Source: Candidatus Bathycorpusculum termitum (lineage in GTDB: Archaea; Thermoproteota; Bathyarchaeia; Bathyarchaeales; Bathycorpusculaceae). From it: a DNA stretch of 47,448 bases. The translations under genes and the position numbers were made by a program. The DNA lies in assembly GCA_031254875.1 (NCBI GenBank), contig JAIRTW010000040.1:1-47448 (forward strand), read 5' to 3'. The notes below the pieces were generated by a model. It saw only the letters and a program-made list of their open reading frames with translations. It was not told where the DNA came from and did no database searches. Positions 45,068-47,448 of this stretch are shown here, piece after piece; the stretch's first letter is position 1, and every line of letters starts with the position of its first letter.

Positions 45068-45763
<696 letters not shown>

Positions 45764-45835
45764 TCAAAACGTACTCTATAACACTTTGAGACAAAAAAAG
45801 GAAATTGTTGGGCAGTGATTTATCCGTTAACTCTG

Positions 45836-45991
45836 CTAACGCTTGATTTTAGCGACGATATATATTGCAGTCAAAATGAACGCATATAGGAGTTGATTCC
45901 ACGGATTGTTGGACAGTTGCTGTGCAAACGTTCTTATCGCCATCATCACACCTATGTCGGCAATTTTTTGGGCAATTTCACGGTATTTCAT
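45836..45991 (-). CDS. very small membrane protein
   Basis: A 51-residue frame from ATG 45991 (AGGTG nine bases upstream): MKYREIAQKIADIGVMMAIR, then a polar loop and a C-terminal hydrophobic helix ending KIKR. A longer frame to 46081 lacks a good start signal. No family recognised. Confidence 0.4.
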   Translation of the reverse strand: MKYREIAQKIADIGVMMAIRTFAQQLSNNPWNQLLYAFILTAIYIVAKIKR

Positions 45992-46081
45992 TTTTAGTCG
46001 CACCTGTCCGCTTAAAAAAAGACCCACGCTTGTGAGATACCCAAAATTTATATGCAAAGCGCACATTGTATCTAAATGCAA

Positions 46082-46900
46082 ATAGCCAAAGTGCGTTGCA
46101 TTTTGGGTTCAACTGTTAGCTTGTATCAGCAAGCTTTCAGTTGCTCAATTTTTACCTGCCTAAGCCCTCTCGATTAAGCGGTTGCTCACAATATATTTTT
46201 AATTACATAAAAAGGTCTATTACCGCCGGAGAATATTCCCATTTTTGAAATACACGAGACAACAGTATTGATACGCGTTTCGATGGTTTTAAGTCGTAAC
46301 TGATGTGGGATAAGAGCGCAAACAACACTTCAAAAAAATGATTTGAGTAAGTATGCCGCTTTATGTATGTGTAATTTACATGACTAATATTTAATTGTGT
46401 CAGACCACCCTATCACTTGTGAAGAAAAAACGCAAATAACCCTTTTTCTCTTTTCTTTTTTTCGTAAAATCACAGTGAAAAAATAATAAAATTCCCTTGA
46501 CATTTTGGACAAGATAAAATATAATGTTCAATGTGAGTTGAGTAAATATCATGCTCACGGGTAATCAATGCGTCTAATTGAAAAATAATCAATCAGTCAT
46601 GCAAAGCAAATCCGTATAGTTGTTGAAAATTTCACACCGTCAAATAGACTGGAAGAAAGTGCCAAATCAAAAATCAGAGCGACAAAAAATTAGACCCCTG
46701 ATGGTGTGCCAATTTTTATGACAAAACGGACAAGCCCGCATGACACAACAACTTGTCCACTTGCATTTTATCAAAAACGGACAAGATTGACAAGCTATTT
46801 CTTCAATTTGACTTACTGATTATTTACAAATTTTAAGGGTAATCAGAGCGTCTATTTTGCCGACTCTAGCATACTCTTTTACTATGGAGGCGATAACAAT
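46082..46900. other. non-coding leader region of the integrase with repeats
   Basis: About 820 bp without a credible gene. It holds the consensus promoter at 46497-46525 and a direct repeat GGGTAATCANNGCGTCTA at 46559-46576 and 46837-46854. The heptamer GGACAAG occurs at least three times (46507, 46738, 46786 regions), with one inverted copy, CTTGTCC, near 46756. A weaker TTGACT-N17-TTTTAA (46808-46836) lies just before the integrase. The repeats may be recombinase arm sites or regulator sites. Confidence 0.5.
46497..46525 (+). promoter_or_regulatory. perfect consensus sigma-70 promoter
   Basis: TTGACA (46497-46502), a 17-base spacer, and TATAAT (46520-46525) match the bacterial consensus at every position. 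Downstream there is no gene until the integrase at 46901, so the transcript would have a ~370-base leader, or the product is a small RNA. Confidence 0.8.
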
Positions 46901-47448
46901 ATGAAAGGAATTATCCATCTACAAAAGTCAACCGCAAATTTCACTATTAACGCAGGATTTGAGCAGTTTGTCCGAGTTAAGCGCAACACGAATTTATCCG
47001 AGGCAAGTATCAAGTATTATCAAGACGGAATGAGGTATTTCACCGAATTTTTCAGCGGCGAAAAGTTTTGTTACGATATAACTCCTGATGTTATAGAGGA
47101 TTATATCGCATATCAAAAAAGCAAGGACATCTCATGCGTTTCGGTTAATTCGTATATTCGCAGCCTTCGGACGGTTTTGTATTTTTTCATGGAGCGTGAG
47201 TATATGCCGAAGTTTAAGGTTCGGCTCATTCGGGCGGAAAAGACGATTAAAAACACCTATACCGAGGCTGAACTCAAATTGTTGCTTGCAAAGCCCGATG
47301 TAAAGAATTGTAATTTTGCGGAGTATCGTAATTGGGTTGTTTCTAATTATTTGTTGGCTACGGGTAATAGGCTTGGTACTATTTGTGAACTCAAAATATC
47401 GGATATTGATTTTCAAAATCATGAGATTTTGCTTAGGAAGTTGAAGAG
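46901..47448 (+). CDS. tyrosine recombinase / phage-type integrase, truncated by window end
   Basis: The open frame starts at ATG 46901 behind GGAGG and remains open for 182 codons to the edge. The N-terminal SAM-like core-binding domain (SIKYYQDGMRYFTEFF, VNSYIRSLRTVLYFFMERE) is followed by the start of the catalytic domain, YTEAELKLLL and LLATGNRLGTICELKISDID. The latter holds the first catalytic Arg. The remaining catalytic residues (HxxR, Tyr) would lie beyond the window. It is the best candidate for integrating this element. Confidence 0.9.
   Translation, partial: MKGIIHLQKSTANFTINAGFEQFVRVKRNTNLSEASIKYYQDGMRYFTEFFSGEKFCYDITPDVIEDYIAYQKSKDISCVSVNSYIRSLRTVLYFFMEREYMPKFKVRLIRAEKTIKNTYTEAELKLLLAKPDVKNCNFAEYRNWVVSNYLLATGNRLGTICELKISDIDFQNHEILLRKLK

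Noticed and set aside
47132-47422. 96-codon frame opposite the integrase
   Set aside because: It is antisense to a good tyrosine recombinase frame that simply runs off the window.

Overview
The window looks like part of the chromosome of a mesophilic archaeon, most likely a member of the Bathyarchaeia or a close relative. The evidence is a Nop5/fibrillarin pair, a type II methionine aminopeptidase, DUF1512, an AglD-like UPF0104 membrane protein, a zinc-ribbon DUF996 protein, TATA-like boxes, frequent GTG/TTG starts, and a solitary 5S rRNA. A bacterial-type DnaK/DnaJ/GrpE set fits a moderate-temperature archaeon. The lineage is an inference from gene content; no search was run.

Layout. 0.3-10.8 kb is mostly core genes: C/D-box RNP proteins, NadA, NikR, TrkH, tRNA-Ser(GCU), a lone response regulator, an M48 membrane protease and a TusA-DsrE pair. 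11.8-17.4 kb holds a UPF0104 membrane protein, an AT-rich lectin/aerolysin-like gene, MetAP, a zinc-ribbon membrane protein, DUF1512 and 5S rRNA. 17.6-26 kb is accessory: ribbon-helix-helix-like regulators around an operator array, a run of small zinc-binding and coiled-coil proteins, and a 1385-residue multidomain protein (LamG-like, InlB repeats, LysM, NodB) with no signal peptide. A near-identical silent InlB cassette lies just beyond its stop codon; the block could be a decayed provirus or plasmid. 26-36 kb returns to chromosomal genes: flavin reductase, dnaJ diverging from hyp-grpE-dnaK, a radical SAM/SPASM enzyme, DUF454, DUF996 and a secreted PepSY-like protein.

From about 36.42 kb to the window end the content becomes bacterial in type: a MobA/MobL relaxase, a second protein related to the relaxase tail, a TraG/VirD4 coupling-protein gene broken by an IS91-like element, a GLUG-repeat surface protein, a serine recombinase and a tyrosine recombinase that runs off the edge. 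Two sigma-70-like promoters are visible, one of them a perfect consensus. The left edge abuts the C-terminal remnant of a chromosomal gene, as if the element had landed in it. A chimeric assembly is the main alternative. Against it, a ~100-bp structured dispersed repeat has two copies in the archaeal part (5.1 and 34.7 kb) and one inside the element (39.6 kb).

Apparent single-base frameshifts, most at short homopolymers, occur in the PepSY-like protein, the IS91 transposase and the coupling protein. They may be real decay or uncorrected sequencing errors.
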